A DNA stretch of 64,000 nucleotides, taken from NCBI GenBank assembly GCA_043755595.1, contig JAYUSQ010000206.1:1-64000 (forward strand), given 5' to 3'. The translations under genes and the position numbers were made by a program. Shown here piece by piece: positions 1-7,622 of this stretch. The notes beneath the pieces were generated by a model that was given only the letters and a program-made list of their open reading frames with translations, had not been told where the DNA came from and searched no databases. Position 1 is the first letter of the stretch, and every line of letters starts with the position of its first letter. This DNA comes from VFZP01 sp043755595. Its GTDB lineage: Bacteria > Acidobacteriota > Terriglobia > Bryobacterales > Bryobacteraceae.

Positions 1-162
1 TCGATCGTCGCCGACAAAAATCTGGGCGGCCACAACCCGACGCCCAACACCGCCGATTGGAACCGGGATGGTAAGCTCGATCTGATCATTGGCGCCGAAG
101 ATGGCCTCTTCTATTACTTCGAACGAAACTTCCTCGATTCCCGCGCCGCCGCCCGGCCCTAA
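1..162 (+). CDS. C-terminal end of an FG-GAP/VCBS repeat protein (partial)
   Basis: Frame 1 is open from the first base of the window to a TAA at 160-162, so only the last 53 residues are visible. They contain the calcium-binding FG-GAP/VCBS signature DWNRDGKLDLIIG followed by an aromatic FYYFERN strand, as in the blades of integrin-like beta-propeller proteins, which are usually secreted. The last 62 bases overlap the following transporter gene in another frame. The rest of the protein and its role cannot be judged from here. Confidence 0.7.
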   Translation, partial: SIVADKNLGGHNPTPNTADWNRDGKLDLIIGAEDGLFYYFERNFLDSRAAARP

Positions 163-1387
163 CTACAAATGGCAGGTGGTGGCGATGCTTTGGTTCATCG
201 CCTTTTTCAACTACGCCGATCGGCAAGCGATCTTCTCGGTGTTTCCCTTGTTGGAAAAAGAGATGGGGCTGACCTCGGTGCAGTTGGGCTTGCTCGGCTC
301 TTCGTTTGCGTGGGTCTACGGACTGGGCGCTTTGTTTGCGGGAACGGTGGTGGACCGGGTCCGCCGGAAGACCGCTATTCTCGCCGGCCTGCAAGCCTGG
401 AGTATCATTTGCGTGGCAACGGCTTCGGCCCGCGGCTTTGGTCAACTTGTCTTCTTCCGCGCCGCCGAAGGGCTGGGCGAGACGTTCTATTTCCCGGCGT
501 CTATGTCGCTGCTCAGCGACTATCACGACAAGCGGACGCGGTCTCGCGCCATGGGTTTTCATCAGACCAGCGTCTACGTGGGGACCATCGGCGGCGGTTT
601 CTTTGCCGGATGGATCGGCCAACAATACGGCTGGCGATGGTCCTTCATCGTCTTCGGTGGGCTGGGGATGTTGCTGGGGCTGGTGCTTTCGAAATTGCTG
701 ATCGAGCCGAAGCGAGGACAGGCTGAAGGGCTGACCGGCAAGGCGCCGATGGCGACGAGCGATTTCCTTGGGATGGCCTGGCGGACGCGCACGGTGCGAA
801 TGCTGGTGCTCGCTTTTGTTTGTTCGAACTTCGTCGCCACGGTGCTGTTGTCGTGGATGCCGAAGTTTCTCTATGACCGGTTCCATTTGAGCCTCGCGCA
901 ATCGGGCCTGGCGGCGACGGTATTTGTACAACTGGCGAGTCTGGCTGGTTCGGCGCTCGGTGGTTTTCTGGCGGATCATCTACGCTCGCGCACGGCTGCC
1001 GGCCGGATCATGGTGCAGGCGGCGGGTGTGCTCTGCGGCGCGCCGTTTGTCTGGTGGTGCGGGCAGACGCAATCGATCGGGATGGTGATCGCCGCCCTTA
1101 CGGGGTGGGGATTATTTAAGGGACTATACGACGCGAATATCTTCGCCTCGGTCTTCGACGTGGTGCCGCCGGAAGCGCGAGGAGCGGCGGCGGGTTTGAT
1201 GAACACGCTGGGCTGGTTGGCGGGCGGCGGATCGGCTCCGCTCGTGATTGGATGGATTGCGCAGTCGACGGGTTTGGGGGGCGCCATTTCGCTGGCGGCG
1301 GGTGTGTACGTGCTGGCCGGGGTGTTCCTGATCGTCGCGGCGGTGTTCTTTGCGCGACGCGATATTGAAGCGATGGCTGCGGGCTGA
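101..1387 (+). CDS. MFS transporter, ACS (anion:cation symporter)-like
   Basis: About 428 residues with the usual twelve hydrophobic segments. The first helix carries NYADRQAIFSVFPLL and the loop between helices 2 and 3 has the MFS signature region DRVRRK (GTVVDRVRRKTAI). The pattern resembles organic-anion or hexuronate carriers of the ACS family, but the substrate cannot be read. A TTG start at 89 is possible; the ATG at 101 is preferred, and a still shorter start at 185 would cut into helix 1. The gene overlaps the preceding FG-GAP gene by 62 bases, so the two are probably co-transcribed. It converges on the phosphonate remnant downstream. Confidence 0.85.
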   Translation: MASSITSNETSSIPAPPPGPNYKWQVVAMLWFIAFFNYADRQAIFSVFPLLEKEMGLTSVQLGLLGSSFAWVYGLGALFAGTVVDRVRRKTAILAGLQAWSIICVATASARGFGQLVFFRAAEGLGETFYFPASMSLLSDYHDKRTRSRAMGFHQTSVYVGTIGGGFFAGWIGQQYGWRWSFIVFGGLGMLLGLVLSKLLIEPKRGQAEGLTGKAPMATSDFLGMAWRTRTVRMLVLAFVCSNFVATVLLSWMPKFLYDRFHLSLAQSGLAATVFVQLASLAGSALGGFLADHLRSRTAAGRIMVQAAGVLCGAPFVWWCGQTQSIGMVIAALTGWGLFKGLYDANIFASVFDVVPPEARGAAAGLMNTLGWLAGGGSAPLVIGWIAQSTGLGGAISLAAGVYVLAGVFLIVAAVFFARRDIEAMAAG

Positions 1388-1416
1388 CCCCCGACACGCG
1401 CGTTACGGCGAGACGC

Positions 1417-1905
1417 TCACGGCTCCGTTCCGAACGGTGACGGAGCGGACGATTCCAGATGCCTGACCAACATGTCTCTATACGACTCCAGCGCCGGGCC
1501 GCTCGCTTGAAGCCGCAGCGTCTCCTGGCTGGCCGGCGAAAGGCGGGCCGCATAGGCCGGGTTGGCCGCCGTCAGATATCGCTTGGCTTGGACATGCGAG
1601 CCTACCAAGCGCGCCAGCCACGGCGAGAAACCACGGGGCAACAACCATCGCTCACCCATCTCGTCGTGATTGACCACGCCGACTCTTTCGTCGCGCAGCG
1701 TGCCCTGGGCGTCGAAGAGATGCCCAATGTCGTGGAGCAGTGCGGCCAGCACGAGTTCCTCGTCCGCGCCGGCCCGCACCGCGAGCCAAGGGCATTGTTC
1801 GGCATGGGCGAGCTTGGTAACGGCTTCGCCGAAATATCGCTCATCGCCTGTGCTCCGCAGCAGGGCGATTGCTTCCTCGGCTACTGCGCGACAGTCGCGG
1901 TTCAT
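1417..1905 (-). CDS. PhnZ-like HD-domain iron oxygenase, probably C-terminally truncated
   Basis: This 162-residue HD-domain protein resembles the phosphonate-degradation HDIG family (TIGR03276) and PhnZ, which cleaves 2-amino-1-hydroxyethylphosphonate to glycine and phosphate using a di-iron centre. By the PhnZ numbering as I recall it, Tyr24, Glu27, His34, His58-Asp59, His80 and His104 all fall at the same positions (YFGE, LLHDIGH, VVNHDE, GSHVQAKRY). The final ligand, an Asp in a C-terminal RWDD-like motif near residue 161, is missing, and the protein is about 25 residues short. Its ATG overlaps the stop of the phnX remnant by ATGA, so the pair was translationally coupled. It may be inactive. 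Confidence 0.7.
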   Translation of the reverse strand: MNRDCRAVAEEAIALLRSTGDERYFGEAVTKLAHAEQCPWLAVRAGADEELVLAALLHDIGHLFDAQGTLRDERVGVVNHDEMGERWLLPRGFSPWLARLVGSHVQAKRYLTAANPAYAARLSPASQETLRLQASGPALESYRDMLVRHLESSAPSPFGTEP

Positions 1906-2180
1906 GGGCGTTCTCCTTGCTCTATTCGCGCCGAGATGAGATCGATCACCGGTAGTAACTCGGCTACCGACGGAATTACATAGTGCGCGCCTAGCGAGTG
2001 GAACTTCTCCTCAGCCGCGCGGAATAACTGGCTCTGCCGTTCAGCCGGCAACGCCTCAAGGTCCTCACGAGAGAGGCCGACTTCGTTGCCGGTCTTGACT
2101 ATCGATACCGCCCAGGTTCCGGCATTCTGCGCTTCGGCTATGTCAACTGGCGTGTCGCCGACTTTGACAAAGGATCGTAG
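1902..2180 (-). pseudogene. phnX: 5'-truncated phosphonoacetaldehyde hydrolase (phnX) remnant
   Basis: The minus strand reads open for about 92 codons ending in a TGA at 1904-1902. It contains FVKVGDTPVDIAEAQNAG, then KTGNEVGLSRED, then GAHYVIPSVAELLPVIDLI. This is the C-terminal third of PhnX, the HAD-family enzyme that splits phosphonoacetaldehyde: KVGDT is HAD motif III/IV and GAHYVI is typical of the family. Full PhnX is about 265-280 residues, so some 175 N-terminal residues are gone, including the nucleophilic Asp and the cap. The break is at about 2180, where sequence with an IS-like end begins. No start codon or ribosome binding site remains. Confidence 0.75.
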
Positions 2181-2276
2181 TGTAACCGAAATCGGCCACT
2201 GCGAAATTCCCCGTCAAAGGCGGATCCCGTCAGATTCCTGCGCGAGCTGGAAAAGCAAACGGCAGGCGGTCAACGC
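2181..2276. mobile_element. Possible insertion-sequence end (IS21-like) left as a scar
   Basis: The phnX frame stops making sense exactly where the sequence TGTAACCGAAATCGGCCACT begins. This TG-initial sequence, followed by two CCGTCA repeats (in 2209-2216 and 2226-2233), resembles the ends of IS21-type elements as I remember them. No transposase gene is present, and the segment runs without a gap into the end of murF. I see no target-site duplication. The assignment is an inference from the break and the look of the end sequence. Confidence 0.3.
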
Positions 2277-3845
2277 TTACTTCTCTGTATATAGATCGGG
2301 CAGGTCATTCTCAAAAAGAATGACATCGCCGGGTCGAAGCATCTTTTGAAAGATGGCCTGGGTCTCGGATAGGTCTTTGATCACGCGCAGGCTATGCTCG
2401 GGGAAGCCGCCTCGGCGAAGCCCGTCCTGGATCGGCTTGGTTTGTTCGGGGCCTACCAGGATGACAAAGTCGGCGCACTGCGAAGCGAGGTGTCCGAACT
2501 CTTCGTTTTTCTCGTAGTGAAGCGTGCCGAGTTCGATCATGCCGGGTGTAACCAGCACCCGCTTGCCGCCCGTGAATTGAGAAAGAACGTAAAGGGCTTC
2601 GGCTGCGCCGATCGGGTTTGAGTTATAGGAGTCGTCGATAATCGTCGTGCCAGCCGCGCCGGGTTTGACCTCAAGACGATTCGGGGCCGGTTCCAGTTTG
2701 GCGATGCCCGTTGCGCACTCGTCGAGCGTCAGGCCGAGTTCGAGTCCGATACGCGTTGCGCCAAGAATGTTTAAAACATTATGGCGGCCTACGATTCGGG
2801 TGTTCACCGCAGCCGAGTTGCCGTCCTTGGTGGCGATCGTGAATTGCAGGCCTTCGCGCGTGTGCTCGACCGCTTCCGCCCAAAGGTCCGAGTCGCTCTT
2901 CTGCGCCAGGGAGTACAGCGCGACGCGCGTGTGCCGAGTGCGGGCCGCCAGCTTCCGGCAATGTTCATTGTCGCCGTTGAATACCGCCAGTCCGTCGGCG
3001 GGTAGCGCGGCGATCAGTTCGTAGTTAGTCTCTTCAATGTTCTCCATCGTGAGAAACCGCTCGAAGTGTTCGGGGCCAATCGAGGAGATAATCCCGATCT
3101 TGGGATGCGTAAGATCGGCGATCTCTTTGACCTCGCCTCGCTTGTAAGCGCCCATCTCGGCGATGAAGATCTTATGCTCCGGCTTGAGCATGTCGTTAAT
3201 CACGCGTGTGATGCCTAGCAGCGTATTGAAGTTGCCCGGTGACTTGATGACTGAATGCTTTTGCGCCAGTAGCACGTCAATGTAATACTTAGTCGAAGTC
3301 TTGCCGTAACTGCCGGCGACGCCGATCACTAAGGGCTTCAACTCCGCCAGACGGCGGCCGGCCTGTTTCACGAAGCCGCGATTGATGTGAGCCTGAACTG
3401 GCTTGAGTAATATGTTGGCCGCCAGTACTGCCCAGGGCGCGGCGTGAAAGAGGATCGCGGCGCCAAGCCAAACGGGGAAAGGCGAGAGGAACCAAAGCAG
3501 GGCAAAAAGCCCGAGCAGAGCGCGCGAGGTGAGCAGCGTCCGTTTGGCGCGAGTCGTATAGTCGAGCGGCTTCTTCGCCGGTGTTGTGTCCTTGCGCAGA
3601 AACAGAAACATGGCGGCCGCCGCGATCAGCGCCCAACCAAACGGCTGTGGCAGTAGCGCCGCGGCCAGGCATGAGGCGAGGCCGATCACATCGACGTATC
3701 GATCAAGCGGCTTGGCAAACAGCCATCCCAGATACCGCAGCACGATGTAACTATCCATCTGCCACATGTGGAGTGCGCGCACGGCGCGCACCGCACCAAC
3801 GGCGGCGGCGCAGGCCAGGGCCAAAGCTGCGAGTGCTATGTTCAT
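2277..3845 (-). CDS. murF: MurF-like UDP-MurNAc-tripeptide--D-Ala-D-Ala ligase with an N-terminal membrane domain
   Basis: 522 residues. Residues 1-150 are several hydrophobic segments, an extension absent from the classic 450-residue MurF. A Mur ligase follows: P-loop GSYGKTS at 178-184, then GITRVINDM, EMGAYKRGE, SSIGPEHFERF, the central-domain NGDNEH, and the C-terminal DDSYNSNP and GDVILFEND. MurF adds D-Ala-D-Ala to the cytoplasmic peptidoglycan precursor. Here the enzyme would sit at the inner face of the membrane. Its ATG overlaps the stop of the upstream hydrolase (ATGA), and ddl, which makes its substrate, lies two genes upstream. Confidence 0.85.
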   Translation of the reverse strand: MNIALAALALACAAAVGAVRAVRALHMWQMDSYIVLRYLGWLFAKPLDRYVDVIGLASCLAAALLPQPFGWALIAAAAMFLFLRKDTTPAKKPLDYTTRAKRTLLTSRALLGLFALLWFLSPFPVWLGAAILFHAAPWAVLAANILLKPVQAHINRGFVKQAGRRLAELKPLVIGVAGSYGKTSTKYYIDVLLAQKHSVIKSPGNFNTLLGITRVINDMLKPEHKIFIAEMGAYKRGEVKEIADLTHPKIGIISSIGPEHFERFLTMENIEETNYELIAALPADGLAVFNGDNEHCRKLAARTRHTRVALYSLAQKSDSDLWAEAVEHTREGLQFTIATKDGNSAAVNTRIVGRHNVLNILGATRIGLELGLTLDECATGIAKLEPAPNRLEVKPGAAGTTIIDDSYNSNPIGAAEALYVLSQFTGGKRVLVTPGMIELGTLHYEKNEEFGHLASQCADFVILVGPEQTKPIQDGLRRGGFPEHSLRVIKDLSETQAIFQKMLRPGDVILFENDLPDLYTEK

Positions 3846-4621
3846 TCGCGGAAGAACTTGAGGGCCAGCATATTGAACTTAGTCATCTGGTCGACGTAGG
3901 GAAAATGCCCGGCACCCCGGAAGACCACGAGTTCACTGTCGGGGATCAGCCGCTTCATGGTCTCGCCGCAATAGAGCGGCGTATCCTGGTCCTGATCGCC
4001 CCAAACCAGCAGGCACTTACTGCGGATCCGATCGAGTAAGTGGGTGAGATCTTCGGCGACGACGCGGCCCAGGGTCAATCGCAACTCTCCGGCATTCTTG
4101 TAGTCTTGTGAGGCGAGAAACGGCAGCAGCCTTTGGCCCATGCGCTCGGCCAAGGCTCCCGTGGACGGTGAGACCGAGTGGGCAACTCCGCGCACTCTGC
4201 CTGCCGCTGAGCCTACCCATTTCTTGATCCGCCGGCTCAGTGCAGGCGGCGGGATAACGCCAGCCCCCGCCGTGAACAACAGCCTGCCCGCGCGCTGTGG
4301 ATGGGCGGCCGCCAGTTTGATCGTCACGCGTCCGCCGAACGAGTGCGAGACGATACCCGGTTGCTCAAGTCCCAACCGGTCCATTAACTTGATCGTGGAA
4401 GCGAGAAAGTCGTCGACGCTCCAGGGCTTCGGCGGGAGGCCGGACTCGCCGTGGCCTGGAAAATCGATCGACGTGACAGCAAAGCTTTGAGCCAGCGCAT
4501 TGGCGATGGGATCCATGCTTTCAATCCGCCCGCCCCAACCGTGTAACAACAAGATCGGCGAGCCTTGTCCCGCTTGCTTGTAGCGGATGCGAAGGCCGTC
4601 GATGTCGAGAACGCCAATCAC
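3842..4621 (-). CDS. Alpha/beta hydrolase between ddl and murF
   Basis: 259 residues with an alpha/beta hydrolase fold: LLLHGWGGRIESMD for the oxyanion loop, SIDFPGHGESG, the nucleophile elbow SHSFGG with Ser, LLVWGDQDQDTP with the acidic residue, and GAGHFPYVDQ with the catalytic His. The substrate is unknown. ATGA overlaps on both sides (with ddl upstream and murF downstream) show tight translational coupling to D-Ala-D-Ala synthesis and use. A role in envelope precursor metabolism, such as a thioesterase or lipase, is an inference from context only. Confidence 0.8.
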   Translation of the reverse strand: MIGVLDIDGLRIRYKQAGQGSPILLLHGWGGRIESMDPIANALAQSFAVTSIDFPGHGESGLPPKPWSVDDFLASTIKLMDRLGLEQPGIVSHSFGGRVTIKLAAAHPQRAGRLLFTAGAGVIPPPALSRRIKKWVGSAAGRVRGVAHSVSPSTGALAERMGQRLLPFLASQDYKNAGELRLTLGRVVAEDLTHLLDRIRSKCLLVWGDQDQDTPLYCGETMKRLIPDSELVVFRGAGHFPYVDQMTKFNMLALKFFRE

Positions 4622-5862
4622 CGGGTTCCGCTCAATAAGTCGACGTCGAGCGAGTATTGAGTCTGACGCTTCGTCTTATGCCGTTCAATCGCCTCGTCCA
4701 CCAACAAGCGCACTAACTTATCGAAGGGCAGTCCCGATGCTTCCCATAGATAGAAACTCAGAGAGCCGGGCATCGTATTGATCTCGTTGACGTAAGTTGT
4801 ATGACCGTCCGAGTCCAGCAGGAAGTCCACACGCGCGATTCCCGTTCCGCCGATTGCGCGAAACGCCGCGATCGCCCGATCCTGAATCCGCCCCGTGAGG
4901 TCGTCGGAAATTGGCGCCGGGATCTGCCGATTGAGCGAGGCCATGCCGCCCTTGCTAAACTTTCCGCCCGCGCCCGCCGCCATCTTCGCGCCGCGTTTGC
5001 CCGTGGAAGCGCCGGAGCGATACTTCGCCTCGAAACTCAACAACTCGCCTTCGAGTTTGGGCATCTCGCAAACGCTGGCGCGGTACGGCGGCCCAATCAC
5101 CGAGCAGTTGACTTCCTTGAAATCCACCAACGCCCGTTCCACTAACACCCGCTCATCGTAAGTAAGTGCGGCCCCGATGGCTTCGGTAAGTTGCTGGGAA
5201 TCGGCGGCTCTGGCGATGCCGATTGAAGAGCCCAGTGTGGCGGGCTTGACGATCACGGGATATCCAAACTTAGCTTCCACCAGCTTGACGAACGAGGCCG
5301 GATCCGCGCGCCAGAGATTTCGATGCGTCCACACGCATTCAAGCGCCGGGAGTCCAGCGCGAGCGTAGAGTTCTTTCTGGCGGATCTTGTCCATCCCGGC
5401 GGCCGACGCGAAGATGCCGCAACCGGCGTAGGGGACGTCGGCCATTTCAAAAAGGCCTTGAGCCGAACCATCCTCGCCGAACGCGCCATGCAGCACGGGG
5501 AAGAAAACGTCGGCCCACAACATCGGCGCTTTGTAGAAGAAGCCCTTGGCTCCGTTCGGATGCAGGACGAACTGGCGGATGGTTGGATCCGGGCTCAGGA
5601 AAACCCGGTGAGCGTCGCGGAGCGAATCGGGCCGGAAACCCGGCGTCGCATACAGCTTGAGATTGTAGAGCCCTTTGCCCGCAAACCAGGTGCCCTTCTT
5701 GTCGATGTAGATGGGCAACAACTCATATCCGGCCACTTCAAGAGCGTCCATTACCTGATGTGCGCTGATGACCGAGACCTCGTGCTCGACGGACCGGCCG
5801 CCAAACAGGACGGCTACGATTTGTTTTGACATAGATCGGGACTGGGCTGGGTAAGGCTTCAT
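4618..5862 (-). CDS. ddl: D-alanine--D-alanine ligase
   Basis: ATP-grasp ligase of 414 residues joining two D-alanines for peptidoglycan. Visible are the N-terminal LFGGRSVEHEVSVISA, VKPATLGSSIGI in the ATP-binding half, and the C-terminal GTGIARVDFL and NEINTMPGSLSFYLWE that bind metal and substrate. The NTMPG form fits D-Ala rather than a VanA-type depsipeptide ligase. The ATG at 5862 forms an ATGA overlap with the preceding glycosyltransferase. An internal ATG at 5832 (MSKQI) is an alternative, but it lacks a clear ribosome binding site. The reading frame is open much further upstream; that part is only the shadow of the glycosyltransferase. Confidence 0.92.
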   Translation of the reverse strand: MKPYPAQSRSMSKQIVAVLFGGRSVEHEVSVISAHQVMDALEVAGYELLPIYIDKKGTWFAGKGLYNLKLYATPGFRPDSLRDAHRVFLSPDPTIRQFVLHPNGAKGFFYKAPMLWADVFFPVLHGAFGEDGSAQGLFEMADVPYAGCGIFASAAGMDKIRQKELYARAGLPALECVWTHRNLWRADPASFVKLVEAKFGYPVIVKPATLGSSIGIARAADSQQLTEAIGAALTYDERVLVERALVDFKEVNCSVIGPPYRASVCEMPKLEGELLSFEAKYRSGASTGKRGAKMAAGAGGKFSKGGMASLNRQIPAPISDDLTGRIQDRAIAAFRAIGGTGIARVDFLLDSDGHTTYVNEINTMPGSLSFYLWEASGLPFDKLVRLLVDEAIERHKTKRQTQYSLDVDLLSGTR

Positions 5863-7622
5863 TGTAGCAGCCGGTTTGCGTAGAGGAACTTGCCTCCGGC
5901 GGCCTTCACCGGATGCAAGGCCCCCGGTCCAACCAGGGCCTCGATCCGCGGGACGGAAGGGCCTTCGATGAGCAGATAGTGCAATTCGGGACGCCGCCAT
6001 CGCTCCGCGAATTCGGTGTCTGCCAGGAACACCCTCGGAGCGCCAGGCGCGTAGGATCCGTACTCCAGATTGTTGACGCGCCCATTCAACAGCCACCCGT
6101 GCGCATCGGCATAGAAGAAGACCGAAGAGAACGTGTAGTACTGATTGTCGAAGATCACTTCGCCCTTGGGCGAGTGCGCGAGCGCCTCTGCCAGTTGCCG
6201 CGAGCCGAGATAGGGATCGAAGACAATCAGCGCCTGCCGCGCCGCGAACGTGAACAGCACCATCATCACGGCCAGCGCGATTGCTCGCCGGACACCGCTT
6301 GTCAACCAACACCCCGCCGCGCCCACGCCGAAGGCAATGGCCGCCAGCAACAGCGGAGCGCGGAGGTAGGCCATGGCCGGCAATGTTAGGTCTTTCATAT
6401 GACCGAGCGACAAGGTGTAAGCGTCGGGGTTCAAAGTCAGGGCCTGCGAGATGTCGCCAGGCGCCGGATAGCCGCGCGTGAGCACGAACATCACGAACAA
6501 CAAGATGCAAACCGCCGAGCAAATTACTCCCAATACACGCGGGGGCCATTTTGTTTCGGAGCCCTCCGCGAGAGCCAACCCAAGCAACAACGCCAGTGCC
6601 GGATAGCACGGCATCGAATAATATTCCTGCGTCGTGGAGAACGTGAAGAATACCAGGAGAAAACCGGACCAGCAGAGGCACAGCAATCTCATGCGCGCGC
6701 CAGATGTGTCGAGCTCTACCGGCCGCTGGAGCGCACGCGGCAGCCAAACGCTCCATGGAAAGAGCCACAGAAAATGGAAGAGCCAGAAAGCCGCCCGCGG
6801 GACCGTGTTGTAGTCACGCGGATGCCTCATGTTCAAGAAGCGGAACACATGTTCGTTGAAGAAGAAGAACCAGAAAAAGCCATGATACTCGCCGGGCGAC
6901 GAGTGCATTGTGAAGTCGAAATAAGGCGGGTTGCGCAGCGTCGCGAGCACGGCCCAAGGCGCGGCGATCGCCACGGTCAGCAGGATCCCGGTGAGCGGCG
7001 TTAAGCGCCGCCACTCGCGCCACTCGCCGCTGAAGAACCAGAACAGCATCACGGCGCCAACTGGAAAGAGCATCGCGATCAGGCCCTTGAGCAGGAACCC
7101 GATTCCCAGCGCCGCCCAAAATACATAGGTCCAGCCGCGCAGGAATCCATAGAGCGCCAACGCAATCGTGAGTGTCAGCACGACGTCCGGAATCAGGATG
7201 CGCGTGAACAGCCACAGGCCCACACACGTCGCGAGCGAGAGTCCAGCGAGGAAGCCGGCGCGCGCGGAAAAGGCCCACGTTCCCATGCGCACCACCAGCC
7301 AGCACAGCGCAATCGTCGAGAGTGCGAGCGGGACCCGCGCGGCCCAATCATGCACACCGAAGATGGCCATCGACGCGGCTATCATCCAGTATTTGAGTGG
7401 AGCCTTTTCGAGATAGGGCACGCCGTCGAGCCGCGCTGTAACCCAGTCGCCCGATTCGAGCATGGTGCGCGCGATCCGCGCCTGCACGGCGTCAACGTCA
7501 TCCATCAACGATGGCGGGCTGATCGCGCCCAAGCCGAAAATCAGCGCGGCTACGAGCACGACGATCAGTTCGTAGTAGCGGTTGTTGAAATGGCGCCCAA
7601 TCCCGGCGCGGACGGTCCCCAT
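5859..7622 (-). CDS. GT-C fold glycosyltransferase, ArnT/GT83-like
   Basis: About 587 residues, polytopic, with the GT-C pattern of undecaprenyl-phosphate-dependent sugar transferases. After the first helix comes SLMDDVDAVQARIARTML, with acidic residues in the first periplasmic loop, then LEKAPLKYWMIA and many further helices; a smaller extracytoplasmic region lies at the C-terminus. Such enzymes move a sugar from a lipid-linked donor to an envelope acceptor. The ATG at 7622 is chosen over 7658. It still overlaps asnB by 58 bases, and the stop overlaps ddl by ATGA. Donor and acceptor cannot be read from the sequence. Confidence 0.8.
   Translation of the reverse strand: MGTVRAGIGRHFNNRYYELIVVLVAALIFGLGAISPPSLMDDVDAVQARIARTMLESGDWVTARLDGVPYLEKAPLKYWMIAASMAIFGVHDWAARVPLALSTIALCWLVVRMGTWAFSARAGFLAGLSLATCVGLWLFTRILIPDVVLTLTIALALYGFLRGWTYVFWAALGIGFLLKGLIAMLFPVGAVMLFWFFSGEWREWRRLTPLTGILLTVAIAAPWAVLATLRNPPYFDFTMHSSPGEYHGFFWFFFFNEHVFRFLNMRHPRDYNTVPRAAFWLFHFLWLFPWSVWLPRALQRPVELDTSGARMRLLCLCWSGFLLVFFTFSTTQEYYSMPCYPALALLLGLALAEGSETKWPPRVLGVICSAVCILLFVMFVLTRGYPAPGDISQALTLNPDAYTLSLGHMKDLTLPAMAYLRAPLLLAAIAFGVGAAGCWLTSGVRRAIALAVMMVLFTFAARQALIVFDPYLGSRQLAEALAHSPKGEVIFDNQYYTFSSVFFYADAHGWLLNGRVNNLEYGSYAPGAPRVFLADTEFAERWRRPELHYLLIEGPSVPRIEALVGPGALHPVKAAGGKFLYANRLLQ

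Noticed and set aside
86..979. 297-codon minus-strand frame at the left end
   Set aside because: Rich in Arg, His, Pro and Gln, typical of the shadow of a GC-rich gene; the plus strand encodes a clear MFS carrier.
5863..6768. Upstream extension of the ddl frame to about 716 codons
   Set aside because: It is antisense-free but lies inside the GT-C glycosyltransferase in another frame and has no ligase character; the real start is the ATGA at 5862.
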